Assembly (NCBI GenBank): GCA_022059125.1
Contig: JAEUWY010000020.1
Location: 868,001 to 932,000 of the forward strand
DNA from: Corynespora cassiicola
Taxonomy: Eukaryota > Ascomycota > Dothideomycetes > Pleosporales > Corynesporascaceae
Reading direction: 5' to 3'
Length of the DNA stretch: 64,000 nt
Position 1 is the first letter of the stretch. Every line of letters begins with the position of its first letter. The notes under the pieces were generated by a model. That model did not search any database and was not told the origin of the DNA. It was given only the letters and a program-made list of their open reading frames with translations. Positions 12,646-23,983 of the stretch are shown one piece after another. Position numbers and translations under genes: made by a program.

Positions 12646-13014
12646 ATGCGCTTTGCTCTCTTCGCCTTCCTGTTCGCCCTCCTTGCTGCCTGCACCATGG
12701 CCGTCGCACCCCTCAAGAGCGTCATCGTCAGCTTCCCCAACGACACCCCCGACCACATCGTCGACGAGGCCAAGGAGGCCATCCGCAAGGCCGGTGGTCA
12801 AATCACGCACGAGTACAGTATGTCTGCCTGGCTCTCGCGAGCACACGACACCGCCAAATGTACGGCAGGAGACTGACAAAGAGCAGACATCATCAAGGGC
12901 TTTGCTGCACATGCCGTGGCCACGTCCCTCGAGACGGTCTCGACCCTCAACACCCAGTTCGCTGCCACCATTGAGGAGGACGGCGTGGTGACGACCCAGA
13001 ACGACAAGGAGTAA
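12646..13014 (+). CDS. Small secreted protein with inhibitor I9 (subtilisin propeptide-like) domain
   Basis: Two exons, 12646-12817 and 12887-13014, giving 99 residues. The first about 19 residues form a hydrophobic signal peptide (MRFALFAFLFALLAACTMA). The rest is a stand-alone I9 fold as in subtilase prodomains and yeast Pbi2: KSVIVSFPNDTP opens the first strand, then an amphipathic helix (VDEAKEAIRKAGG), then GQITHEYN-IIKGFAAH across the intron and a final helix with EEDGVVTTQN. No protease domain follows, so it probably acts in trans as an inhibitor or folding chaperone for a serine protease. Yeast Pbi2 lacks a signal peptide and is cytosolic/vacuolar; the leader here suggests a secretory or vacuolar lumen role. 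The intron is 69 bp. The target protease is unknown. Confidence 0.85.
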
Positions 13015-13823
13015 TGGCCTCGCGCCATGCTCCGCGCTGCCATGCGCTGCGATGCGACGCGACGCGACGGGCTCGCTCACCGCCAGGTCCATGGGCAAAT
13101 TGCTGGTTCCATGGAAAGGGGGTTCGGAGTCGGAAGCGTATACCTGAATAACTGCACTCTGCTTTTGTGATTTGACTTTGCGCGCTTGAGCCCCGGGGAT
13201 TACGGTCAGGAGACGGGAGGATGATCAGACGAATGCCCCGGGCGCAGGCTTATGAAGTAATGTCTTATGGCTGCCTGTCACTGTCGATTGTTGGACTGTA
13301 TTGAATATCACCACCCTTGACCGTTCCTGTGTCGATGCTGTCGTGGTGACATGACATTCGCTGGTCCGTTGAGCGCGGCCGAGCCACGTCCGCTGCATGT
13401 GCATTGGCTCTCCATGTGCCCGCCAAAAGTGGTTGAATTAGACGGCTGCGTTTCGAGGGCCACCTGCGTTTCAGCGCGGTGGGCGCAGTTATGCATGCAC
13501 TCTGGCTATCCTCCTCGAGGGCCATGCTCACGCCTGCATCCCCTTCATAATTGCCTTTCGAGTAGGTCCCTCCCAACGGCTGCAAGGTTGACGTGCAGCC
13601 GGGCGGCCGTGCCCTGCGGAAGTGCTTCGAGCAGGTCCGCTTTAGCGCTACTCCACCGGCCACTGACCACCGCGGCGCGTCGCCCATCTCGCTGCCACAC
13701 ATCCCCCTCCATGAAGCCGCACTGCTCATGATGCATAGCTTGCTGCACGCCTGCACCCCGTCACCTTCACTCGCCAGAATACCGCTCTACCGAGGCGGCT
13801 GCTAAGCCCCGCCATTGCTCGCC
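13015..13823. other. Intergenic region between the I9 inhibitor and Hook genes
   Basis: About 0.8 kb with no domain-bearing frame on either strand; taken as the 3'UTR of one gene and the promoter of the next. Confidence 0.5.
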
Positions 13824-16800
13824 ATGGACGACTTCAAGCCCGAGCTGCTGAGGGCGCTCCTCGACTGGGTACGCGTGTGCACCGTCGCTTCGCCGTGCTA
13901 CTGTAGCTGATGCAATGCGTCACAGGTCAACACGTTCGAGTTGCCCAGAGTCACCACCTGGAACCAGCTCGAAGACGGCCAGGTTCTCTGGCAGATCCTG
14001 GCCGACATCGACGCCGACTACTTCAACGAGTCGTTGCCCAATTTCGACGACAGCAACCGCCGCTCCTCCATCACCGAGAACTGGATAGAGAAATGGCAGA
14101 ACCTAAAGCACATCGAGCGCTCCGTCTCGACCTACATACGCGAGCAGTGCGACCAGCTGCCCGTCCTGACCAAACGCATGATCCCCGACCTCAAGACTGG
14201 CGCCCGCGACGGCAGCATGATGCTCACCGCGAAACTCACCATGGCTGTCCTGCTCGCCAGCTTGTACAGCCCCAAGAGTAACCAGAGGATGATACAGGTT
14301 ATGCACCAGCTGGGCACAAAAACAGCAGAGACCATTGCGGAGGCCATACAGGACATGCAGGCGCTAGACTCCAGGATGGCAGCCCTGGGGGTCGACCAGG
14401 AACTCACCCCGGAACCTAACCTTTCGGGTTACAGGACACCCACCCGAGTCGTCTCTGGGGCCGGCTCCGTGCTGGGTCGGGATAACGAGCTCGAGCAGGA
14501 GGCCCAGCTCTTCGAGGCGAACAAGGACAGGAATGCTCTTCGCACCCAAACCAAGAAACTGCAGGACGAATTGGAAACGTCAAGGAACAGGATCTCACAG
14601 CTCGAAGAAGAGCTGGTCGAAGCCAGGCTGCATCTCGACGACCGAGGGGCACAGAAAGGCAGTTCGGACGACTATGAATCTTTGCGAAATGATTTGCTCC
14701 GCGACCGTCAATACATTGACCAGCTGGAGACCGATCTTGCCAACGCTAGGGAAATTCTCGAGAGCCAAAACCGGAGGCTAGAACGCCTGCAGGGGGAGGA
14801 GGGGTCCAAGCAGGAGCTGCGCGACCAATTACAGCTGCTGCGGGCGGAGCGAGACGAGCTGAGTCAAAAAGCAAAAGCAAATGAGAATCTCAAGAAGAAG
14901 ATTGAGGCTCTTACTAAAGAGACCAAGAATCTCGAGACGCTCCGTTCCGACCACCAGCAAGTCAAGGAGCGCCTCCAAGAGCTTGAGGATATCGAGGAGC
15001 GCTGCCAGGCATTGGAAAAGGTCAACCGGGAGAATAGCCAAACCCTGGTCAATTGCGAACAGTCCATCTTCGAAGAGAAGGGAAGACGGACTCGCGTTGA
15101 GCATGACAATTTGGTTCTCATGAAGCAGCTTGAGCAGACGCGTGAACTGCAATACAAGGCAGAGGATGCTAAGCGCGAACTCGAAGACAGGATACGTGAG
15201 CTTGAATCGTCATTTCAAAGCGGCCGAGGCGATTCGCTGGAGGACGAACTGACCCAGGACGAGAATGGAGAGGCGCTAGAAGAACCGCCCAGTGCGCGGA
15301 GCGCAGTCGAAGGCCGGGTGAGCGCAGACGCGATAGCCCTTCAGCAAAAGGTCGAAATCTTGACCGCTCGTCTCAAAGTCGTCGAGGCAGAGACCCTCAA
15401 GCAGATGCAGGAGAATCTAGGCTTGAGATCGGATATGATGACTAGCAAAGATGAAGATAGCCAAAAGTATGTACTGTACACTCTTGGCCAAAGTACTTCA
15501 CTAATCATTCCCTCCCTCACAGACCTTTCCTCGAACAGAACCAGAAGCTTCAGACAACCGAGACCGAGCTAGAGGAGCTCAAGCGAAGGCTACGCGAGAA
15601 AGACCTCGAAGTGGCAGAGCTTCGGAATGAGATCAACAAGAGTATGTTAGCCTGTGATCGGATCGAGAATAGGGTGTTAATCTAATGCTAGAATCTGATG
15701 CTACCGAGGACGAGAAGGCTTCCAGCCTTCAAGTCGAGCACGAGCGCTTGCTGGCACTGCAGCATAGAATGAACCAGAAGATCCAAGCCCTTGAGGTTGA
15801 AAGTGAAGAAAAGTCGAGCCTCCTCCGTGCGGCCTTGCTTCCTCGCGGAGTGGATCAGGAGCTCATCAATCTGAAGAAAGCTGAGATCCTTAAGCAGATC
15901 CGGGAACAGATTCAGGAAGTCATCAAGACACCTGCTGAGGCCCAACCAAAAGCGGTGGAAACAGCCTCGTCCGATATTGCAGAGACAGTCGCCACATCGG
16001 AAGCAGCCTTGGAAAAGGCGAAGAAAGTAAGCCTCTCACAAATTTGTCAGGATAATACATCAGCATTCGACCATGCGGTTTCAACCATGCGAAGGCAGAT
16101 GTTGCCGTCCCTTTCTGCATCAACTCTGTTTGCCTCTCAACCCGTTTCCCCAGAAGCGAAGCATACGGCAAAGAAGGAGTCACTGTCCGAAGCATCTGCT
16201 TCATCGGCTAGCACAGGACGAAGTGCTTGGGGCAAAATGGCGCAGCTATTCCCCAAGCGCCAGAGGAGAAACCAGAGCTCGCTGTCAGATATGTTCAGTG
16301 AGCAACGGGCACCTCGGGCAAGTTCGTCCTGCTACCAGCTGGTGGGAACACGCTTAAGCATACCTCCTAATCTGCCGTTGTTGTGCATCTTCTGTCTCCT
16401 CCCTTGATTTGACCACGCCCATGGTAATGACGTTACTGTTGGATCACCTTGCTAACGAATGATAGGAACTGCAAGAACAGCAAGCCGCCAACGACACCTT
16501 GCGGGCGGAGCTGGAGAAGGCGAAGAAGGAAGGCGCAGAGAAGGGAGCCGTACGTTTCCACAAAGGCCTGTTCTCTATAGAGCACTCTAACGTGACACAG
16601 GTGGAACTGCAGCAAGAACTCGAGAACCTCCGCCGCGAGAACAAGCTCATCACATCCGCGTGGTACGACATGACGACACGTCTGCAAAGCAACACGGTGA
16701 TCCTGCAGCGCAAGAGCGAAGCACCCAAAAGCTGGCTCGGAAAGCAGCGCGCCATCGTCGGCGGCGCAAACTTGGTATACCCGCCCTCCACAATCCCTTA

Positions 16801-16838
16801 TAAGCTAAGAGACTAACAACGACCAGAACCGGAGGTGA
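13824..16838 (+). CDS. Hook-family endosome-dynein adaptor
   Basis: Exons 13824-13868, 13926-15466, 15523-15641, 15692-16026, 16466-16549, 16601-16774 and 16827-16838 join in phase to 769 residues. Hook proteins couple early endosomes, through FTS and FHIP, to dynein-dynactin. The N-terminal HOOK domain (about residues 1-150) begins MDDFKPELLRALLDW and contains TWNQLEDGQVLWQIL. A long coiled coil follows (about 180-700), rich in Glu/Lys/Leu heptads. The conserved C-terminal segment has ENKLITSAWYDMTTRLQSN and QRKSEAPKSWL, the cargo-binding end. The last exon codes only NRR before TGA. Intron 1 (57 bp) splits DW from VNTF. The intron at 16027-16465 is 439 bp and is open in frame for its first part, so a longer form is possible (see findings). 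Start choice is supported by a fit to the short first exon usual for this family. Confidence 0.9.
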
Positions 16839-17833
16839 TCCTCCACGGCGGTGTGGTATCCAAAGCCCAGTGTGCACCCCCCATGTATCCTCACGTATGC
16901 CCCTCTCCCCACCTGCCTATGACCACGCGGGAAGGACAAAGTCCCTTGCTAGAGATTAGAGTACATTTACGCCTCGCTTATCCCCACACACGCATATCAC
17001 ATTCATGCATCACATCACATATACATCCTTGCATCACACATTACCCTTCTTCTTTCTTTCTCTCTCTCACAACGTCGTTTGAGCGAACAGACGAAGGCCC
17101 CACATCCGATAAAGAGAAGTTTTAACATGTGTTATTATACCCCCTTCTTCATTTGCATAGGCTGAGGCGTTTTTTTTTTGAGGGGGGTGGAGGGGGCGAA
17201 GACCCCTGGAGGGGGAGAGAGAAGGGGGATGGGGAGAATGGTAGTGTGAGTAGAATTGAATTTTTAGGCTTGTGTTTGTGCGGTGTGCGTGGTGAGATGT
17301 AGGAGTGGGTGCGTGGATGCGTGGATGGGGCATGAGGTGAGGAGCGGGAAGGAATGAGGTGTCTTAGGGGAGGGTTGGCGGGGGTAGATGTAGAGCTTAT
17401 GAATGGAAAATTCTTCGGTGCGTGGGGTCTTTGGAGTGCTTGTTGTTTTGTGGCGTTCTCTCTGATGCTGGGTTTTGGGGCGGGTTGGGAGGGGAGAGAA
17501 GAGAGAGGTGTTGATATCGTGGAGTGGTGCAAGGACGTGGGGTATCTGCCAAGCGTGATGGTGGCCTGGTTGGCTGTTGGAAGCTCGGAGCGAGCGATAT
17601 AACAGATTCGTGGATGATGGTTCTCGAGTAGTCTTCACTTGAGAGTTCACATGTCATGCTCAGGGTCATGTTTGCTCTGCATAACGTAGCTTCTCAGTCC
17701 GGCCGTGACGCGTTTCGTGCTGTGGGACTACCTATCCAACGCCAAAGCATGCATGCATACAATACAATATCTCCAACAATGCTACCAACAATCCGAAACC
17801 CTTTTTGGCTACCAAACAACACACCCCATCCCC
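16839..17833. other. Convergent intergenic region, Hook and Sae2 3' ends
   Basis: About 1 kb between two genes that point toward each other. It holds pyrimidine-rich then purine-rich tracts (about 17040-17360) but no supportable gene; both 3'UTRs and polyadenylation sites should lie here. Confidence 0.5.
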
Positions 17834-20305
17834 TCACTCATCCCGAAACACATACCTCCCCCCACCCCTCCTCGCCTCAATCCACCTCTCCTCCACCCTC
17901 TCCCTCTCCCTCTCCTGCGCCTTCCTCTGATCTTCTTCCTCCTCCTGCGTGCTCGGAAAATCCACCCTCCAATACCCCGGCGGCGTATTCCGGTCCTCAT
18001 ACGCACTGCGATGCTTCCCCGCCTCGGCAGCAACCTTGCGCGTCCGCGCCTGCAACACCAGCTCCGCACGCTCCTCGCCGCGCATCTGCGTCAGGCCCAT
18101 GTCGTCGTACGCGTCGCCGAGGTAGTCCTGCAGCAGGGCCTCTTCCTGCGCCGCGGACAGCGGGGCTAGCGTCTCGGCGATGAGGCGGAAGGTCGAACCG
18201 CAGCACGAGGGCTTTGTGCAGCCAGGGAGGCAGGCGCGGTCGTGCCGCTTGCGGACGGTTTCGGAGAAGGCGTTTGTGTAGGCCGGGTTGTAGGCGGGGT
18301 TGGGCTTGAAGTCGGAGAGGCGGAGCGAGGGGAGGGGTTTGTCGCGGAGACGTTGGGGGTTGGTGGTGGATGGGGAGGGTTTGGAGGTCGAACGCGAAGG
18401 GTCGGTGGGAATGAGGCCTGGTTTCGTGCCAAACTGCCAGATGGGACGGTTGTCGGGGCGGGGCTCTGTTTGTGGGTTGGGGCGGGAGGAACTAGATGAT
18501 GGGGTTTGGAGCAGCTGTTGTCGTTGGGGAGCATGGTTTGTCCTTGGAGGTGCGGATTTAGGGGTACGGGTCGTGGGAGTCTTTTTGGTAGGCGTCTTCG
18601 TGTACCTAGATTGAACTCCGCGGTTGATCGTTTCCCGCAAGAGGCCTCGGGGCTCTCTGTTTTTGCGGGTATCATTTGATGTTGAGGAGATGTCCCCAGT
18701 CTCGGCCAAAGCTTCAAACTTCTGCTTATTTCGAGATTGTTCTCGGTGTTGCCGTTTACGAGGTGGGTCTTCGGAGATATTGGAAACGACATTGGGATCG
18801 AGGGGTTGGAGAGCTGTATTGGGTTCGCTTATGAAAGAGCCAGAGGGTTCGCTCACGGTCTGAAGCTCCATTTCATGTCTATCCTGATCATGTCGATGGC
18901 AATGATCACCTGTTTCTATTTCCTGCTCTTCCCCATCGATCTCGTCCTTCACAAAGGGTGCGCTGTTTGACCGTTGATGTCGTAATAGCTGGCCCGTCTG
19001 ATTAGAATGGATAGAATTCGTTCTCCGGATCGTTTGACGACGGCGGGTAGTTGCGGGAACTATCCCAGGACCAAGCTCGTCGAGATCAAAGGTATCGGTT
19101 CGCGAGAGTTGACCAGTATTTGCAGCCAAAGGTGGGCTGCTGTCTTGCTCTTCCTTCACTTTGAATGGTTTTGATGGTGTACCATCAGATGATTGATCGG
19201 TATATACCTTGAAGTTACTCGCTTTTGCGATTTCCCTCTTCCGTTTGAGAGATCGTTCTGAGACGAACTGAGGCATGTCATCATCATTTTCATCAAATAC
19301 TTGGTCTATTGCTGGTGACTTTTGTGGGGCCTCATCTTCGGTTGTTTGACTGGAGGTGATCTTTTCTGCATCAAATCCGGATTGTAAGTGTGTCTCCTTT
19401 CCAGCGTTCAAATCCTCAGTTGGGTCACCTGAAGTGACGCTAGCGGTAGGCCGTCGTCCCATCGCCAGAAGCTCGGCCTCGTTACGGGGTGTAGTTTGTT
19501 CCACGTGATATACCGGCTTTCTCGAACTGCCCCTTTCATGGTCTGATGGTCTCACCGGTGGTGTCTCCAGATGACCAGGCGCAAATGGTGTTGGTGAGGA
19601 TACTGCACCGGCTGGTCGTGGCGTGCTAGCGTCAGAATACTTGGGGCTTGAGGCCCCAAGATGACGAACTTGTTCTGGCCTACTGATGGACCTTGTCAGG
19701 TCTTCTTCAACCTTTGGTTCAGTCTTTGGCTTCTGCTTTCCGATGTGGCGATCGCAGTATTCCTGCCAAGCACGTACGCTCTCTTTCATTTCTCTGTTCT
19801 TTTGCATGACAGCAGCGTTCTTCTTTTCGAGATACTTGGCTTTCTGAATGGCCTCTTGATATTGCTTGTTCAAATCCTTGAACCTCTCCGATAGTGCGCG
19901 ATATTCATCCACTGAGACGGTCCCTTCCATGTTTGCCATCTCTTCGCTTGATTCAGCTCCATAAACCTGTCTCTGTAACTGACGTTTGAGGTCTGCATTT
20001 TCACCCGTGAGTTCTGCGTTTTTGATAACCTCATTGTTGATGTGCACGGAAAGTATGCACTGGTGGTCCTCCGCTGCCTCAGATTAGTGCTTTTGCTTGA
20101 GACTGGCCATCAGGCATACTTACTCAGTTTTAGTTCTTGCTGGAGAGACTCTTCCCCTAGTTCTCCGTAAGCGGAATATATGGCTATGGCGGGGGTATTT
20201 TGTACTTTTCTTCCACTCGTTCTCCAAGTCCGGAATAATGACCTCATTGCAAAAGCGCGCAAATTGAGCGCTGCTCTTCTCAGCCCATGACCTCAAGTCT
20301 GACAT
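17834..20305 (-). CDS. DNA-end resection factor Sae2/CtIP/Ctp1 homologue, with a frame break in exon 1
   Basis: Reading on the minus strand, exon 1 starts at ATG 20305 (MSDLRSWAEKSSAQFARFC) and ends at a GTAAGT donor at 20123. Exon 2 runs 20073-17834 after an ACTAATC branch and GCAG acceptor. The C-terminal Ctp1/CtIP domain is clear: HDRACLPGCTKPSCCGST (zinc-type Cys cluster), then AGKHRSAYEDRNTPPGYWRV and DFPSTQEEEE. It activates Mre11-Rad50 nuclease at double-strand breaks. The N-terminal coil (SVHINNEVIKNAELTGENADLKR) is the tetramerisation region. The middle is disordered with many S/T-P sites, consistent with CDK control. The reading frame of VIIPDLENEWKK does not match that of IYSAYGELGEESLQQELKL in the same exon. 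Removing 20184-20205 (22 nt, GT...AG) or one A near 20206-20209 restores it, giving about 799 or 806 residues. The gene identity is secure; the exon 1 model is not. Confidence 0.85.
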
Positions 20306-20544
20306 TTCGACGCTCAAGATAAAATATGTGCGCTCTCATATGAGCAAAAGGGGCGAACGCGTCTGTGCTTGTGTTGGTCGCGGAACACGTCTGCCTGACG
20401 CAGAATGGAAGACGCGCCCACACCAGGTCACGCGCGTTAGCGCCTTGGCATCCTCCTCCATCCCTGGACTAGCGCGGCGGCGATAACCGATTAGATATCC
20501 GACGAGCAGGCAGCTCTTGATATTCAACACCACAACTGTTACAC
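20306..20544. promoter_or_regulatory. Bidirectional promoter between Sae2 and the F-box/WD gene
   Basis: Only 239 bp separate two divergent start codons. The interval contains ACGCGT at 20357-20362 and further CGCG elements (GACGCGCC at about 20411, CACGCGCGTT at about 20429). ACGCGT is the MluI cell-cycle box bound by MBF in yeasts, which would suit a DNA-repair gene used in S/G2. Function is inferred from the motif only. Confidence 0.4.
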
Positions 20545-22160
20545 ATGAAGCGGGCACGGAGTGGCGAAGAGGGCTCTGAGGAGCGGCCAGCTAAGGCGTC
20601 TAGGCTTTCTACAGGGGACCCTTTCTCGTGTCTGAGTGAGGAGCTCATCGTGCGCATCCTCTCGTTTGTCTCGGTGCCGACCCTGCTCGTTTGCCAGAGG
20701 TAAGTAAATACGACCATATCCCGGAGGCCAGCCATACTAACGAATGTAGGGTCTCGAGAAAATTCGATCGCATCTCTGTTGACTCGGAGCTTTGGAAGGC
20801 CGCCTACTACAAACAATATGTTCTCCCCAAAGCTGTGCGAATCCCTGGCATCAAGGACCCCGCTGTATCCGATGAGCTGCGACATTCCTCGAAAGTATCC
20901 AAGTGGTTAGATGACGCGCATCTCGTGAAGGATGGACACAAGACGAACTGGAAGCATCAATATAGGCTTCGTCATAACTGGGCGCGTGGGAAATGTGCAG
21001 TGAGCGAGATCGTGGTCGCAGACCGCCCACCAGACCCGCCACTTCTGGTAATGCTTTCTCCAAAGGGCGGTATTCTCTTCACTGCCGACTCCGTCTCGGG
21101 ACTCAAAGCATGGGACTCCAAGAATGAACGCCATTTGATCGCCTCGACGCTATTGACCACATCCGGCTCGGCCCTGCCGCGCTTGCCCACGTCTATGGCC
21201 ATCGATTCCAACGAAATCTCTACAGAACATCCAAGGGTGGTGTTGGGCTTCGAAGACGGCGCGTTCAGCATTTTTGCGCTTGATGCGGAACACGGGGCCT
21301 TTGAATGCTTGTTCACCCACCCATCGTCCACGAATGGGTCGCTTTCAGCACTAGCATACCATTCACCATATCTGCTCACGATGACAGAACAAAATATTCT
21401 TTCCGTATACGTGTTCCCCAAGGACGACAATACTCGCCCAACGCTACCTGCGCCGCAGCTCCTGTACTCGTTGCGATCACACACCGTCTGGCCACCACTT
21501 TCGCTGTCCATGCGCACGAATCCAAAAAGTGTCACGGCTGCAATTGCGTATGCACTCCCGACTTACCTGTCCGGTTGGACGGTTGGAATTCAAGAGATGC
21601 AACTCTCTTACGACGGAGAGCTACTCAATTCACGGCTGGCGACAGCTACAGACACGCTTTCCGGTCCTCGTCCAAGCACATCGCAGCCGACCTCCATCTC
21701 ATACTCACATCCGTACCTGCTTGTGGCGCACCCAGACAACACACTTTCGTTATATCTGGTCAAATCTACGTCGTCGTCTCTCTCGGTGAGCCATCGTAGT
21801 AGACTATGGGGGCACACATCGTCCGTATCGGGCGCCCATATCGGCATGAGAGGCAAAGCCGTCTCGGTGAGCCGGTTGGGTGACGAGCTCCGCGTCTGGG
21901 ACCTGGAAGGTGGCCCTGCTAACAAGAAGCGTGCCAGAAACGGCGAGCTCAGCGTGAGAGTGCAGCCCGCGAAGTTGAACGAGGAGGGAGGCGACGTCCC
22001 AGAGGCCGAGAAGAACTTTGGTCTCCGCACTGCCCTCGAACAAGGCTTTGATGATTCGACGGTAGCTCAGGGCTGGGTCGGTTTTGATGAACAGCATGTC
22101 ATTGTGCTCAGAGAGAAGAGCGAGGGCAGTCAGGCATTGGTGCTTTACGACTTCACATGA
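20545..22160 (+). CDS. F-box protein with a WD40-like beta-propeller
   Basis: Two exons, 20545-20699 and 20750-22160 (50-bp intron with a CTAAC branch site), for 521 residues. An F-box lies near residues 25-70 (PFSCLSEELIVRILSFV, then VCQRVSRKFDRISVDSELWK), interrupted by the intron. The remainder reads as a propeller with WD-like strands such as TADSVSGLKAWDSKN, RLWGHTSSVSGAHI and SRLGDELRVWDLEGG. F-box/WD proteins are substrate receptors of SCF ubiquitin ligases, with the F-box contacting Skp1. The substrate is unknown. A basic patch (KKRARNGE, near residue 458) may be a nuclear signal. The gene shares a short promoter with the Sae2 homologue on the other strand. Confidence 0.85.
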
Positions 22161-23125
22161 GCAGAGGAGCAAGGGATGTGAAGTTGCGGATATGGAATGG
22201 CATGATACCCCACCGTTAGTTAGGAATTGAATTGCATGCGCGCATATCGCGAAAAGGCTGAAGGCGCGCAAGCCCTCTTTCGGTCCCGTTCCCGGCGGAC
22301 ATGGTGATGCGGCTCTTCAGCCCAAGCTCGGTACCGTTGGTTGATGAAATTGCGCCCACTCAACGTGAACTTCTCCACCCGATCGCATTTTGCCTGTGGG
22401 GCAGAGGCACATCATGTGGACACGATTGCTTAGCATTCTGGCGCTAGCTGCTATGGCAAAAATCGAAGATTGTGGTTTCGGTTACACGCGGTGACCTGCT
22501 CTCTTTGTCAGGGCTAATGACGCCAATAGCCCAAGGATCGGCGCTGAGACCGTCCGTGACAAGTGGGACTCGATCCTACACATACAAGCAGTTTCTCCGG
22601 AGCAAACAGCGCCTTCTACGCAGCGCATGTATGCCGCGAGTGAGGACGGGCTGAGGCCCAATGGGCGGGGTTTGCCACTCCCCATGGCAATCAAGGGGAG
22701 CGGGAGTGAATCTCACCATCGCACGGGACCCTGCCCGCCGCATTCCAGCTTGCCTTCATCCTCAGCGCCACGGCCCACGTTCCCGTTCCCGATAGAACAG
22801 GCAGTCTAAAACGGCGGAGCTAGGCTGCCTTCAGTTTAGCCTCTAAGCGATTTAGCGCAACACACACCTGCCACCTCTGCGGGCAGATATTTTCTCTTAA
22901 ACTCTGCCGCCGCTCTCTCTCCCACACCCCATCCCTCTTCCCGCCTGAACGCTTCAATTGGCCGACTTGCTTGCTGTCGTGAGCACTGTGTTGGTTTCTA
23001 CCTTGCGAACACACTCCCTCTTTCCACTTCCTATTTCGGCGACCTTGACGGTGAGTTCGCGTGCCCTTTGCGGCCAGGCTGAACCCTTCTAATCGGCCTA
23101 GGTCCCCTCGATACTCACCCCAATC
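22161..23125. other. Intergenic region with 5' leader intron of the zinc-knuckle gene
   Basis: No coding gene seen. Close to the next start, 23051-23101 has the form of a 51-bp leader intron: GTGAGT donor, CTAAT branch and CTAG acceptor, lying 24 bp before the ATG at 23126. Leader introns are frequent in highly expressed fungal genes. Confidence 0.5.
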
Positions 23126-23983
23126 ATGGACTACACTGCTGCTCCTCCTCAGGGTGCCGGTGGCCGCGGCTGCTACAACTGTATGTGCAAATGTTTTATT
23201 CGCTGTCATTCTCAACCCCCGCCTTATAATTGGCATTTGCGCATGGACCCTCTGTGGCAAAACGTCATGGGCTAGGAGTCTCTACATCCAAGACATTTGG
23301 TCATGTGACGAACAACTTCAACTTCTTTGATGTGTTCTTCCATGTGTCCAGCCTGAGACCCAAGCGGTCCTTCAACTGTACATTCTTCCTGGATAATGGC
23401 TGACGTCTCTGCTAGGCGGCGACCCATCCCACCGCGCTGCCGAGTGCCCCACCAAGGGCAACCCTACATGCTACAACTGTGGTGAGAAGGGCCATCTCAG
23501 CCGCGAGTGCACTTCTCCCCAAGCCGAGAAGACGTGCTACCGCTGTGGATCGACTGGTCACATCAGCCGCGAGTGCACCAAGGATGGTGGTGCTCCCATG
23601 GGCGGCCCCGGCGCCGGCCAGGAGTGCTACAAGTGCGGAAAGCGGGGCCACATTGCCCGCAACTGCACCCAGGGCGGTAGCTACGGTGGTGGTTACGGCG
23701 GCGGCTATGGCGGTGGTAACAGCGGCGGCTTCGGCGGAGCGCGTGCTACCACCTGCTACTCCTGCGGCGGCTTTGGTCACATGAGCCGTGACTGCACGCA
23801 AGGACAAAAGTGCTACAACTGTAAGTTTACATGATCCAGTCTTGTGCTTGTCCATGCTCTAACCCTTCAATAGGCGGCGAGGTCGGCCACCTTTCTCGTG
23901 ACTGCCCCTCGGAGACCTCCGCTGAGCGCGTCTGCTACCGCTGCAAGCAGCCTGGCCACGTCCAGAACGCTTGCCCCAACTAG
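23126..23983 (+). CDS. Gis2/CNBP-type protein with seven CCHC zinc knuckles
   Basis: Exons 23126-23180, 23416-23820 and 23874-23983 join to 189 residues. The protein is almost entirely seven C-x2-C-x4-H-x4-C knuckles: CYNCGDPSHRAAEC, CYNCGEKGHLSREC, CYRCGSTGHISREC, CYKCGKRGHIARNC, CYSCGGFGHMSRDC, CYNCGEVGHLSRDC and CYRCKQPGHVQNAC. A glycine-rich linker (GGYGGG repeats with Ser/Asn) separates knuckles 4 and 5. Family members (yeast Gis2, fission yeast Byr3, vertebrate CNBP) bind single-stranded nucleic acid, associate with translating mRNAs and enter stress granules. Both introns interrupt the same codon, the second Cys of a knuckle (knuckles 1 and 6). Intron 1 is 235 bp, intron 2 is 53 bp. 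Confidence 0.94.
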
